DNA from: Candidimonas humi
GTDB lineage: Bacteria > Pseudomonadota > Gammaproteobacteria > Burkholderiales > Burkholderiaceae_B
Assembly: GCF_019166065.1 (NCBI RefSeq)
Contig: NZ_JAHTBN010000004.1
Span: forward strand, 124,001-188,000
DNA length: 64,000 nt
Direction of reading: 5' to 3'
Position numbers and translations under genes: made by a program. Under the pieces are notes generated by a model, which was not told the origin of the DNA, did no database searches, and worked only from the letters and a program-made list of their open reading frames with translations. Shown piece by piece: positions 47,024 through 55,620 of the stretch (position 1 is its first letter; each line of letters opens with the position of its first letter).

Positions 47024-47938
47024 TCAGTCAAGCGCGACGGCCTCGGTCGACGAGGCCTCGGCGGACGCGTTCACAGCCTTTTCTCGGGCTGCGTCGCGTA
47101 AATGAAGTCGCATGAAATCGGCGGCGGCTTCGCGTTGGTCCGCGAGAAGCAGGTCGATGAGCGTCAGATGCTCCTTGCAGCGTTGCGCCGCAGCCGCTCG
47201 ATTGACGGCTTTGCCGTATTCCATGAGGCGGCGCAGCCGGTTCAGGCGCCTGAGCGATTCTAGAATGAATACGTTGCCGGATGCCGCGGCGATGCATTCG
47301 TGCAGGCGTGTGTTCGCATCGAATAACTGCGCGGGCGATGCCCATTTGGCAGCTCCGTCCACCAGCGCCTGCTGTTCCGCCCGGCACTTGAGCAATCCGT
47401 CTCGATCGACCCCGTATGTAGGTTCCAGAATACCGGCGGGCTCGACCAGTATGCGCATCCGGTACCCTTGGTTGTAGGCTGCGCCCGAGGTCAGAACGGG
47501 CAGGAATTGCCAGCCGTTTCCAGGAAGCCGCTCGATCCATCCCTCCTGGGAAATGCGGCGCAAAACCTCGCCTAATTGCGTGCGGGTCATTTCGTACCGG
47601 CGCATCAGTTCATTCTCGGTCATGCGCTCGGGCAATTCTCCGCTTAGGCGGTCCGCCGCGATTTTCAGGTATATCGGCTCGTCCTCGTTTGCCGGAGGAA
47701 GCGCGAACTCGCTGCTGTCGCCTCCGGCCGACGACACGGCATAGCCCCCCTTGGACCGGGCGACGATGGCTCCTCGTTCGGCCAGGATCAACAGCGCTTC
47801 GCGCACAGGCGAGCGAGACACGCGAAATCGGGTCGCCAGGCCGCGTTCGGGCAAGGGAGTTCCCTCCGGGATCTGTTCCTGTCTGATCCAGAGTTCGACA
47901 TTGTTTGCGAGTTGTTCGGCAAGACTGGTGCGGCTCAT
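47024..47938 (-). CDS. GntR-family regulator, FCD type, with two winged-helix domains
   Basis: 304 aa, longer than the usual 220-250. The first GntR winged helix is at residues 5-68 (LPERGLATRFRVSRSPVREAL). A second winged-helix-like segment at about 86-148 (MTENELMRRYEMTRTQLGEVLRR, in parts) precedes the FCD domain, whose metal residues are Asp207, His213, His257 and His279. FCD regulators generally repress catabolic operons until the substrate binds. It is placed among the carboxylate genes and probably controls them; a GTATAC palindrome lies at 49226-49237. Confidence 0.88.
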   Translation of the reverse strand: MSRTSLAEQLANNVELWIRQEQIPEGTPLPERGLATRFRVSRSPVREALLILAERGAIVARSKGGYAVSSAGGDSSEFALPPANEDEPIYLKIAADRLSGELPERMTENELMRRYEMTRTQLGEVLRRISQEGWIERLPGNGWQFLPVLTSGAAYNQGYRMRILVEPAGILEPTYGVDRDGLLKCRAEQQALVDGAAKWASPAQLFDANTRLHECIAAASGNVFILESLRRLNRLRRLMEYGKAVNRAAAAQRCKEHLTLIDLLLADQREAAADFMRLHLRDAAREKAVNASAEASSTEAVALD

Positions 47939-47959
47939 GCTATCAAGTGTGTTGGCACG

Positions 47960-47983
47960 CCGCCTCGAAGGATATCGAGGCGG
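47960..47983. promoter_or_regulatory. Hairpin/palindrome upstream of the GntR gene
   Basis: cgcctcga (47961-47968) and tcgaggcg (47975-47982) with a 6-nt centre and one further flanking C-G pair. It lies 22 bp upstream of the regulator start and 63 bp past the amidohydrolase stop. There is no U-tract, so an operator for autoregulation or a transcript-stability hairpin is as likely as a terminator. Confidence 0.5.
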
Positions 47984-48045
47984 GTGTAGGGCGTAAGGTA
48001 CGGGGTCGCTTCATAATGCTAATACAGCGCGATGATCGTACCGGC

Positions 48046-49014
48046 TCAGTCGGCGAAATCATAAAGTCGGGCAGGGGTTTCGACCAGGATGTTTCGATGG
48101 ACGGCCTCATCCGGCGCCCAGTCGCGCAACAAGTCCAGTGCCGCGCCGGCATCGACCTGGCGAAACGGCTCGATCCTGCTTAAGTCTCCGTTGCGCTGGC
48201 TGGAACTTCCAGTATGCGGCCAGTCGGATGCCCAGATCAAACGATCCGGGGCTGTCTCGATCAGCCTGCGTGCAAACGGCGCAAGATCCGCATATGACGC
48301 AAGCCTGGAAGCCCGGTAGGGGGCGGACAATTTCACATATACATTGCCGTTGCGCAACAGGTCCAGCAGCGCCTCGAAACCGGACTGCCCCAGCCCCTTC
48401 TCCGCCTTCAGTCCGCCGAAGTGATCGAGAATGAAAGGCACGCGGGCCTGGGAAATCGTGCCAGCCATATGCTGGATCAAGCCGAGATCGGCGTGAATCT
48501 GGATAGCCCATTCAGGCCCGGCCACCACGTCGAGGGCATCGGCGATAGCTGCCTTCCCGCGCTCGGCGTCGTGTACGCCCTTGACTTCCAGGTTCAAGCG
48601 GATGGCTCGCACACCCGCCGCATGCAGCATGTCGATCTGTGCCGGCACGACGCACAACGGATCCACCACGGCGACGCCTCGGGCGCGCCGTCCCAAGCGT
48701 CTTAGTGCATCGATCAGGCAACTATTGTCCGTACCGTAACTGCTGGGTTGTACCAAGACCACGCGATCGGTCCCGATCTGCCGCTCGAATGCCTCCAGGT
48801 CCGTGATCCCGGCTGGCCCGGGCGTATAGCTTCGTTCGTCAGCATAGGGAAAGCGCGCCGGGTCGAAGACATGCACATGGCAATCACAACTGCGCGCAGG
48901 CAGCGTGACCCGCGGGGCATGGATGTGGTTCGGAGTGGGGTTCGGGGGCTTATGGAATGTCGATCCCTCGCGGGGAGGGCGAGACGTGCCGGATGGCGAG
49001 GAAATGAGCGGCAT
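48046..49014 (-). CDS. Amidohydrolase family protein (PDC-lactonase-like)
   Basis: 322 aa. TIM-barrel metal hydrolase: the first-strand motif SCDCHVHVFD (His46, His48), then FILDHFGG, the NVYVKLSAPYR segment and the catalytic IWASDWPHTG near the C-terminus. This pattern fits the amidohydrolase_2 group that includes 2-pyrone-4,6-dicarboxylate lactonase and sugar lactonases. The start at 49014 has a TTGGAG ribosome site; an in-frame TTG at 49029 would overlap that site. It is divergent from the cupin-led operon. Confidence 0.85.
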   Translation of the reverse strand: MPLISSPSGTSRPPREGSTFHKPPNPTPNHIHAPRVTLPARSCDCHVHVFDPARFPYADERSYTPGPAGITDLEAFERQIGTDRVVLVQPSSYGTDNSCLIDALRRLGRRARGVAVVDPLCVVPAQIDMLHAAGVRAIRLNLEVKGVHDAERGKAAIADALDVVAGPEWAIQIHADLGLIQHMAGTISQARVPFILDHFGGLKAEKGLGQSGFEALLDLLRNGNVYVKLSAPYRASRLASYADLAPFARRLIETAPDRLIWASDWPHTGSSSQRNGDLSRIEPFRQVDAGAALDLLRDWAPDEAVHRNILVETPARLYDFAD

Positions 49015-49340
49015 CGGCGATATCTCCAAGGGGTGAAGAGGGCAGGTACATAGCTGAAGTGACTGCGACTTTATTTTTATTTGGGCTTTTATTTGATTTT
49101 AAAACCACAGAATTGGCGATGCAAGACTAGGCTGTCTGTGCTGGATGGTCTTCTGTGAAATTGTCATGACTCTATGAAATCGTCGCTTCCGGTGGCGAAA
49201 TCTAGTGCAATTTCCAATTTTAACAAGGGTATACCCTAGTCTTCCCATTATGCTATTTGGTCTTTTATAATTAAATTATGCCATCATGCTGGTTGAGGTC
49301 GATAAACAATCGATGGCGCTCATTTTTTTACAGGACCATC
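49015..49340. promoter_or_regulatory. AT-rich divergent promoter region with a GTATAC palindrome
   Basis: A 326-bp gap, clearly lower in GC than its surroundings. A perfect 12-bp palindrome agggtataccct is at 49226-49237; a GTATAC centre is common in operators of FCD-type GntR regulators such as VanR. A plausible plus-strand promoter follows: ttccca at 49242-49247 and tataat at 49266-49271, 18 bp apart, 70 bp before the cupin ATG. No gene is seen. Confidence 0.6.
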
Positions 49341-49766
49341 ATGATCGGTACAAATGAATCGCGAAAAGCCGTAGTGCTACGACCCTCGGATCTCCCTCGC
49401 CATGATCGCGGGGGCGGTGCAAGCACCACGCCCCTGGTAGGACCCTCGTGCGGTGCGAGCGCTTTCATCAACGGCATCACGTCGTTCGGGCCTGGCACCG
49501 AGATTCCGTTCCACAGCCATAACTGTGAAGAAAGCGTCATGCTCCTGGAAGGCGACGCCATGCTCGACATCGAAGGCCAGGAATCGCTGAGACTCCAGCC
49601 ATTGGATACGACGTGGCTGCCGCCCAATCTGTCGCATCGCTTTCGCAATCTCTCCAATACTCAGGCAATGAAGATCCTTTGGATCTATGCGCGCATCGAT
49701 GCGACGCGCACGCTCACCGAATCCGGCCAGACGAATTTCGTTTCGGCCGAGCACAACAAAAAATAA
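49341..49766 (+). CDS. Cupin-domain protein
   Basis: 141 aa. A single double-stranded beta-helix with the metal-binding cupin motif 1 GTEIPFHSHNCEESVMLLEG (two His and a Glu) and motif 2 around LPPNLSHRFRNLSN with one His. Such small cupins may be isomerases, dioxygenases or sensors; no specific role can be assigned. The start at 49341 follows caggacc. It leads a plus-strand operon with a Bug protein and two dehydrogenases, 29 bp ahead of the next gene. Confidence 0.82.
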   Translation: MIGTNESRKAVVLRPSDLPRHDRGGGASTTPLVGPSCGASAFINGITSFGPGTEIPFHSHNCEESVMLLEGDAMLDIEGQESLRLQPLDTTWLPPNLSHRFRNLSNTQAMKILWIYARIDATRTLTESGQTNFVSAEHNKK

Positions 49767-49795
49767 AGCTGGACAACGGAACAAGGAGAACAGAA

Positions 49796-50764
49796 ATGCA
49801 GCGACGTCAAATCCTCGGCCATGTGCTGGCCGCTCTTATGGCGCTTCCCATGGCGGCGATGGCCGCTCAGTCATATCCCGACCGGCCCGTGACGATCGTC
49901 GTGCCGTTTGCCGTCGGCGGCGGCAGCGACAATATCGCGCGTCTGATTGCCACCAAGCTGGCCACGCGCACCGGGAAGACCTTCATCATCGACAACCGGG
50001 GTGGCGGCGGAACGAACATCGGCAACAGCGTGGCGGCGCGCGCGACTCCCGATGGCTACACCTTGCTCTTGGGCCAGTTCACACTGTCCGTGAACCCTTA
50101 TCTGTATCGCCATTTGCCCTACAAGCCCGACACCTTCGTGCCGGTGGTGCATATTGCCAATGCTCCTACGGTGCTGATCGTGCCCAAAACCTCGCCCATC
50201 AAGGATGTGCAAGGGCTCATCTCGGCGGCCAAGGCTGCGCCGGGCAAGCTGAATTTCGGCTCCGGCGGGTTCGGGACGTCAGTTCAACTCGCCGGGGAGT
50301 TGTTCAAGCTCAAGACTGGCACCCAGATGGTGCATATCCCCTACAAGGGTAGCGCACCGGCCATGAAGGATCTCATCGGAGGCGAGATCAACATGATGTT
50401 CGATACGGCCACATCGGCCCTGTCCTATGTGAAGAATGGGCAGGTTCGGGCCATAGGCATCGCCGCGCAGCAGCGCATGAGCACGCTCCCCGATGTGCCG
50501 ACCTTTGCCGAACAGGGGCTCAAGGACTTCGATGTGCCTGTCTGGTATGGCTTCGTGGCGCCGGCCGGCACCCCTGCGGCTGCCGTGCAGTGGCTCAATA
50601 CTCAGGTCGACGCCGTTCTGAAAGACGATGCCGTCGTGAAGCAGCTCAGCAGTCTCGGCGCCGTGCCTGTCGGGGGAACGTCCGCTCAGTTCGGCGATTT
50701 CATGAAGGCACAGGCCGCGCGTTGGGAGCACGTCATCAAAGCCGCGGGCATCAAGCCGAACTGA
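49796..50764 (+). CDS. Bug-type (TctC) tripartite tricarboxylate transporter binding protein
   Basis: 322 aa. Signal peptide ends near PMAAMAAQSYP; mature start SYPDRPVTIVVPFAVGGGSDN. Ligand region DNRGGGGTNIGNSVAARATPDGYTLL is present in two parts, then NFGSGGFGTSVQLAGE and MSTLPDVPTFAEQG. It differs clearly from the Bug protein at 45981, so it may bind a different acid. An AAGGAG ribosome site is well placed. In operon with the cupin and the IPMDH-like gene. Confidence 0.92.
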   Translation: MQRRQILGHVLAALMALPMAAMAAQSYPDRPVTIVVPFAVGGGSDNIARLIATKLATRTGKTFIIDNRGGGGTNIGNSVAARATPDGYTLLLGQFTLSVNPYLYRHLPYKPDTFVPVVHIANAPTVLIVPKTSPIKDVQGLISAAKAAPGKLNFGSGGFGTSVQLAGELFKLKTGTQMVHIPYKGSAPAMKDLIGGEINMMFDTATSALSYVKNGQVRAIGIAAQQRMSTLPDVPTFAEQGLKDFDVPVWYGFVAPAGTPAAAVQWLNTQVDAVLKDDAVVKQLSSLGAVPVGGTSAQFGDFMKAQAARWEHVIKAAGIKPN

Positions 50765-50819
50765 TCCGGCGGGATCTAGTTCGCCTCATTCAATTTATTT
50801 TCCAGCAAGACAATCCATC

Positions 50820-51884
50820 ATGAAACTCCTCGTTCTCCCCGGCGACGGCATCGGTCCCGAAATCGTGGCCGCCGCGATCCAAGTCCTCAAGGCTGCGGAC
50901 GCCAAGTTCAAACTAGGCTTTGAATACGACTATGGCGAGGTGGGATTCGCCTCGCTTGAAAAGCATGGCACTACGCTACGAGATGAAATATTGCAGAACG
51001 CCCGCGGCTATGCCGGCATCATCCTGGGTACGCAATCACATGCCGATTACCCGCGTCCGGACAAGGGCGGCCACAATATCTCGGCGGCCTTTCGCGTCAA
51101 GCTCGATCTATACGCCAATGTGCGTCCGGCCCGCACTCGGTCCTTCCTGCCTTCGAACATGAAGCCGGGCAAGACCATGGATCTGGTGATCATGCGCGAA
51201 GCTACCGAGGGCTTCTACCCCGATCGGAACATGGCGATGGGGTGGGGCGAAGTGATGCCTTCTCCCGACATGGCGCTATCGATCCGCAAGATTACGCGCC
51301 ATTGCAGCGAACGTATCGCCCGCCGGGCGTTCGAGCTGGCCATGAAACGCCGCAAGAAAGTCACTGCAATCCACAAGGCCAACAGCTTCCACATGACGGA
51401 TGGCTTGTTCCTCGAATGCGCCCGCTCCGTGGCCAAGGATTTCCCCGAAGTCGAGTTCGACGATCTGTTGGTCGATGCGTCGACCGCGCACTTGGTGCGC
51501 AATCCGGAACGTTTCGACGTGCTCGTCGCTGAAAACTTCTATGCGGACATTCTTTCCGACTTGGCGTCCGAACTGTCGGGCAGCCTGGGGCTGGCGGGCT
51601 CGATCATGGCCGGCGACGAGCTGTGCTGCGCGCAGGCCCAGCATGGCTCGGCTCCCGACATACAGGGGCTGGACAAAGCCAACCCCGTATCGATGATTCT
51701 TTCCGTCGCGATGCTCGTGCACTGGCTGGGCGAGCGCCACCGGTCCAACGCCATGCTGGATGCCGCCGCGGCCATGGACGCAGCCGTGGACGCTACGCTG
51801 GAAAACCCGCTCTACCGTACCGCGGACCTTGGCGGCAAGCTGGGGTGCGCAGCCTTCGGAGAGCGCGTGGCCGCGTCTCTCTGA
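50820..51884 (+). CDS. Isocitrate/isopropylmalate dehydrogenase family enzyme
   Basis: 354 aa. NAD-dependent beta-decarboxylating dehydrogenase fold: LLVLPGDGIGPEIVAAAIQVL, substrate Arg residues in YANVRPARTRSF and IMREATEGFYPDRNM, the Lys in TAIHKANSFHMTDGLF, and the metal Asp residues in NFYADILSDLASELSGSLG. It is not likely to be leucine-pathway LeuB, since no leu genes are near; tartrate or another 2-hydroxy dicarboxylate is a more likely substrate given the operon. This is inferred from context. Confidence 0.88.
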   Translation: MKLLVLPGDGIGPEIVAAAIQVLKAADAKFKLGFEYDYGEVGFASLEKHGTTLRDEILQNARGYAGIILGTQSHADYPRPDKGGHNISAAFRVKLDLYANVRPARTRSFLPSNMKPGKTMDLVIMREATEGFYPDRNMAMGWGEVMPSPDMALSIRKITRHCSERIARRAFELAMKRRKKVTAIHKANSFHMTDGLFLECARSVAKDFPEVEFDDLLVDASTAHLVRNPERFDVLVAENFYADILSDLASELSGSLGLAGSIMAGDELCCAQAQHGSAPDIQGLDKANPVSMILSVAMLVHWLGERHRSNAMLDAAAAMDAAVDATLENPLYRTADLGGKLGCAAFGERVAASL

Positions 51885-51956
51885 TCTTGCCGGAACATCC
51901 ATTTCCCGACGCCGCATGGCGGTGTCGGCCTCGACGCGCTTGCCGGGAATCCGACA

Positions 51957-53348
51957 ATGAACACAGCAATCACCACCATCAATCCCTCAACGGGCCGGGT
52001 CCTGGCTGTATATGACGCCTGGGACCGGTCTCGCATCGACCTGGTGGTCGATGCCGCTCATGCTGCCGCGGCTGCCTGGGGACGAGAAGCCCTGGAAGTC
52101 CGCAAGGCTGCTGTACGCCGGTTGGCTGAGCAATTGCGTGCCCAGAAGGACCGTTTTGCCGGCCTCATTACGGCCGAAATGGGCAAACCGCTCGCCGAGG
52201 CGGCGGCCGAATTGGAAAAATCCGCGATTACGGCAATCTATTACGTCGACAATACGGAACGTTTGCTGCACGACGAAGAAATTGTCATCGACGGCGTGGA
52301 TGCCTGGGTCTGCTACGAGCCGATGGGCTTGATACTGGCCGTGATGCCTTGGAATTTCCCGGTATGGCAAGTCATGCGCTTCGCCATCCCCGCGATTATC
52401 TCGGGCAACGGCGTCCTCTTGAAGCACTCGCCCAACGTCACAGGCTGTGCTCTGGCACTGGAACAACTGTTCAGGGATGCGGGGCTGCCCGAACACCTGA
52501 TGAGGGCCCTCGTCATCGCGGAGCCCGACGTGCCGCGAGAAATAGAACGGCTGATCGCGGATGATCGTGTCGCGGCCGTCACGCTGACGGGGTCGAATCG
52601 GGCGGGGGCCGCCGTGGGAGCCGCCGCCGGCCGAGCCGCCAAGAAGTCCGTACTGGAATTGGGCGGTTCGGACGCCTTCGTGGTGCTGGACGATGCCGAC
52701 GTGGCCGTGGCTGCAGCGTCAGCAGTGAGGGCCCGTTATAACAATGCCGGCCAGAGCTGTGTCTGCGCCAAACGATTCATCGTTTCGCATAAAGTAGTCG
52801 CCGAATTCACCGAGCGTTTTGTGGCGGGCGTTCGTTCTCTGAAAGTAGGAAACCCCACAGCGCCATCGGTGCAGATGGGTCCGCTTGCGCGCGCTGACCT
52901 GCGCGATGCCCTGCAACGACAGCTTGATCAGTCGCTCGCCGCCGGTGCACAACTGCTGGCGGGAGGCCGGGCCGTGGCTGGAGATGGTTTTTTCTTCGAG
53001 CCCACCGTGGTGGCTAACGCCCGGCCCGGCATGGCTGTGTTTGACGAAGAAACCTTTGGCCCATTGGCCTCGATCGCCGTGGCGCACGATGACGAAGAGG
53101 CGATCCGGCTGGCCAATGCGACTCCGTTCGGTTTGTCGGTCAGCATCTGGACCGCGTCGACGCCGCGAGGCGTGCAAGTCGCCAAGCGGATTACTTCGGG
53201 CGCAGCGTTCATCAACGCCGTGACGGCCTCGGATGCCCGCCTGCCCTTCGGCGGAACGAAAAAATCCGGCTATGGCCGCGAGCTGGCCGCCGCGGGTGTA
53301 CGCGAGTTCTCGAACGTGCGAACCTACTGGGTGCCCAAGGCTGTGTGA
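51957..53348 (+). CDS. NAD(P)-dependent aldehyde dehydrogenase (succinate-semialdehyde type)
   Basis: 463 aa. Complete ALDH active site: Asn in AVMPWNFPVWQVM, Glu in VLELGGSDAFVVLDDAD, and the nucleophilic Cys in NNAGQSCVCAKRFIV. EETFGPLASIAVA and the GGTKKSGYGRELA C-terminus place it near the succinate-semialdehyde dehydrogenase branch. It is last in the cupin operon and probably oxidises an aldehyde formed in the same pathway. A short hairpin follows the stop. Confidence 0.92.
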   Translation: MNTAITTINPSTGRVLAVYDAWDRSRIDLVVDAAHAAAAAWGREALEVRKAAVRRLAEQLRAQKDRFAGLITAEMGKPLAEAAAELEKSAITAIYYVDNTERLLHDEEIVIDGVDAWVCYEPMGLILAVMPWNFPVWQVMRFAIPAIISGNGVLLKHSPNVTGCALALEQLFRDAGLPEHLMRALVIAEPDVPREIERLIADDRVAAVTLTGSNRAGAAVGAAAGRAAKKSVLELGGSDAFVVLDDADVAVAAASAVRARYNNAGQSCVCAKRFIVSHKVVAEFTERFVAGVRSLKVGNPTAPSVQMGPLARADLRDALQRQLDQSLAAGAQLLAGGRAVAGDGFFFEPTVVANARPGMAVFDEETFGPLASIAVAHDDEEAIRLANATPFGLSVSIWTASTPRGVQVAKRITSGAAFINAVTASDARLPFGGTKKSGYGRELAAAGVREFSNVRTYWVPKAV

Positions 53349-53350
53349 AT

Positions 53351-53368
53351 GCGGGGCCCACGCCCCGC
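53351..53368. terminator. GC hairpin between convergent genes
   Basis: gcggggc (53351-53357), loop ccac, gccccgc (53362-53368), directly after the ALDH stop and before the end of the convergent ABC binding-protein gene. It lacks a U-tract, so it is a weak terminator candidate. Confidence 0.5.
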
Positions 53369-53389
53369 GCCATAAGGTACCTCAGCCGG

Positions 53390-54538
53390 CTACTTCAGCA
53401 GCCGCCACTGCCCATCCTTGACCGTGATCAGCTCGCGCCCGCGGTCGTCGAAGCCGCTGTGATCCTCGGGCGTCATGTTGTAGACCCCCTGGGTGGCAAC
53501 CAGCTCGTGGACATTTTCCAGGGCAGTACGCAGCGCGCTGCGAAACTCCTTCGTGCCCGGCTTGGCCGACTTCTCGGCTACCGGCACAGCACGTTCCAGC
53601 AGCAGCCCCGCGTCATACACATTGGCGCCGAACGTAGCCGGCTTCTGGCCATACAGCTTTTCATAAGCCGCGATGTACTTCTCGGCCACCTTCTTCGAAG
53701 GATTGCTGTCCGGGATCTCCGGCAGCACCAGCATCAGGCTGGCCGCCAGCACCGTGCCATTGACATACTTGCCGCCCAGCTTCAGGAAGGCGGGGAGCGC
53801 CGCGCCGTGCGTCTGGTAGAACGTGCCCTTGTAGCCCTGCTTGGCCAGCGTGACCTCCGGCAGCACCGCCGCGCCGCCCGTGCCGGCGATCAGCACCGCG
53901 TCGGGCTTGGCCGCGAAAATCTTCAGGGCCTGGCCGGTGACGCTGCTGTCCGAGCGCTGGTAGCGCTCGGTGGCCACCACCTTGATATTGTGCTGCTTGG
54001 CCAGATTGCCGAACACCTTCAGCCAGTTCTCGCCGAAGGCGTCGTTCAGGCCTATGAAGCCCACCGTCTTGACGTGCGTCTTGACCATATGGTCGACCAG
54101 CGCCTTGGCGATGATGTCGTCATTCTGCGTGGTCTTGAACACCCATTTCTTTTGCGGCGTCATGGGCAGCACCACCGCGGCCGTGCCCACCGGCGCCAGC
54201 ATCGGCGTGCCGGATTCGGCGGCGAACTGGATCACGCCCATGGCATTGGGCGAACCCGAGGGCCCGATGATGGCGTCGACCTTGTCTTCGGAAATCAGCT
54301 TCTTGAAATCGGTGACCGTCTGGTTCGGGTCGCTGGCGTCGTCCAGCGAAATGTACTGCACGTCGAGATTGCCGATTTTCTTGGGCAGCAGGGCCACGGA
54401 ATTCTTTTGCGGGATGCCCACCAGCGCGGTCGGGCCGGTGGCCGAAGTGACCACGCCGATCTTGAGTTGGGCCAGGGCCGGGGTGGCGGCCAGGGCGGCG
54501 GCGACGGCTGCGGCCGTGGCGAGGGTCTTCAATAGCAT
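53390..54538 (-). CDS. ABC transporter periplasmic binding protein (Leu/Ile/Val or aromatic-acid type)
   Basis: 382 aa. A signal peptide (MLLKTLATAAAVAAALAATP) precedes a type I periplasmic binding fold: LKIGVVTSATGPTALVGIPQ, VDAIIGPSGSPNAMGV and VKTVGFIGLNDAFGENWLK. LivJ-like receptors of this kind often feed aromatic acids to CoA-dependent catabolism. No permease or ATPase gene lies next to it in the window. It is the last gene of the minus-strand run, 210 bp after the SDR, with an AGGAGA ribosome site. Confidence 0.9.
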   Translation of the reverse strand: MLLKTLATAAAVAAALAATPALAQLKIGVVTSATGPTALVGIPQKNSVALLPKKIGNLDVQYISLDDASDPNQTVTDFKKLISEDKVDAIIGPSGSPNAMGVIQFAAESGTPMLAPVGTAAVVLPMTPQKKWVFKTTQNDDIIAKALVDHMVKTHVKTVGFIGLNDAFGENWLKVFGNLAKQHNIKVVATERYQRSDSSVTGQALKIFAAKPDAVLIAGTGGAAVLPEVTLAKQGYKGTFYQTHGAALPAFLKLGGKYVNGTVLAASLMLVLPEIPDSNPSKKVAEKYIAAYEKLYGQKPATFGANVYDAGLLLERAVPVAEKSAKPGTKEFRSALRTALENVHELVATQGVYNMTPEDHSGFDDRGRELITVKDGQWRLLK

Positions 54539-54748
54539 GGCGTTGTCTCCTGGTAATGAGTGCAAGTTGGAATAGTAGTTGATCGATTCATGGCCGATGG
54601 CCCAGGGCCGCGGCGTGTCTGCCGCAGGCCTGGCATGCATGCCCCGGCGCCCGCCGGCGGATATTCCGGCTGCGCCGCGGCCAGGGCATCAAGTATAAGT
54701 AGTTCATGCTTGAAATAAAAGAATGGCCGGAGGGCGGCGCGACCCGCA

Positions 54749-55477
54749 TCATATCGTGATCGAGCCTATGCTGGCTCCGCCGCACACGTACAGCGTCTGC
54801 CCGGTGATGAACCCGTTGGCCGGATCCGCGAAGAACATGACCGCGCGCGCCACGTCGTCGGCCCTGCCCAGGCGCTGCACCGGGATGCCGCGGGCGATGT
54901 TGCGCTCGCGCTCGCTGCCCGAGGGCACCACGTCGTAGAACATGTCGGTCTGGATGGGGCCGGGGGCGACGACGTTCACCGTGATGCCTTCCGGGGCGAG
55001 TTCCAGCGCCCAGGTACGGGCCATGCCTATCATGCCGGCCTTGGTGGCGGAATAGGCCGTGCGGGTCTGCAGGCCCAGCGCGCCGCGCGAGGACATCAGC
55101 ACGATGCGGCCGTAGCGGCGCTCGCGCATGCCGGGCAGGAAGGCCTGGGCCAGCGTGATCGCCGAGCCCAGGTGCAACTGGGTCAGGCCCTGCAGTTCGT
55201 CCAGGGTCACATCGGGCAGCAGGTGCGGCCAGATCACCCCGGCGTTGTGCACGAAATGCGTGACGGCATGCTCGCGGGCGAGTTGCGCCGCGGCCTGCGC
55301 CACCGCCTGCGGATCGAGCAGATCCACTTCCAGGGAACGCAGTTTCGGATGATCGAATCCCGGGGCGCGGCGCGCCACGGAAACCACTTCGTAGCCGGCG
55401 TCCAGCATCTGGCGGCAGATCTCGGCGCCGATGCCTGCGCTGCCGCCGGTCACCACGGCTGTATTGGAATTTGGCAA
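54749..55477 (-). CDS. Short-chain dehydrogenase/reductase
   Basis: 242 aa from a TTG start with GGAG 8 bp upstream. The cofactor loop is VVTGGSAGIGAEICRQ, the structural motif HNAGV, and the catalytic set Ser (VLMSSRGALG), Tyr and Lys (YSATKAGMIG) is complete, unlike the SDR domain of the nearby fusion. The PGPIQTDMF and GQTLYVCGG ends are standard. It presumably oxidises or reduces a hydroxy/keto intermediate of the neighbouring pathway. Confidence 0.9.
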   Translation of the reverse strand: MPNSNTAVVTGGSAGIGAEICRQMLDAGYEVVSVARRAPGFDHPKLRSLEVDLLDPQAVAQAAAQLAREHAVTHFVHNAGVIWPHLLPDVTLDELQGLTQLHLGSAITLAQAFLPGMRERRYGRIVLMSSRGALGLQTRTAYSATKAGMIGMARTWALELAPEGITVNVVAPGPIQTDMFYDVVPSGSERERNIARGIPVQRLGRADDVARAVMFFADPANGFITGQTLYVCGGASIGSITI

Positions 55478-55620
55478 GAGGATTCTCCGGTTTCAGGCAG
55501 GTTTGCAGTCAGGGCGGCAGCCGTGACGCGGCGGCGTTGCGGGAACGCGGTGTCGGCTACAGTTGCGGGCGGCACGGCGAGACATAAGAGCGGGCCCGTT
55601 GCTGTCATTGCAAATCCGCA

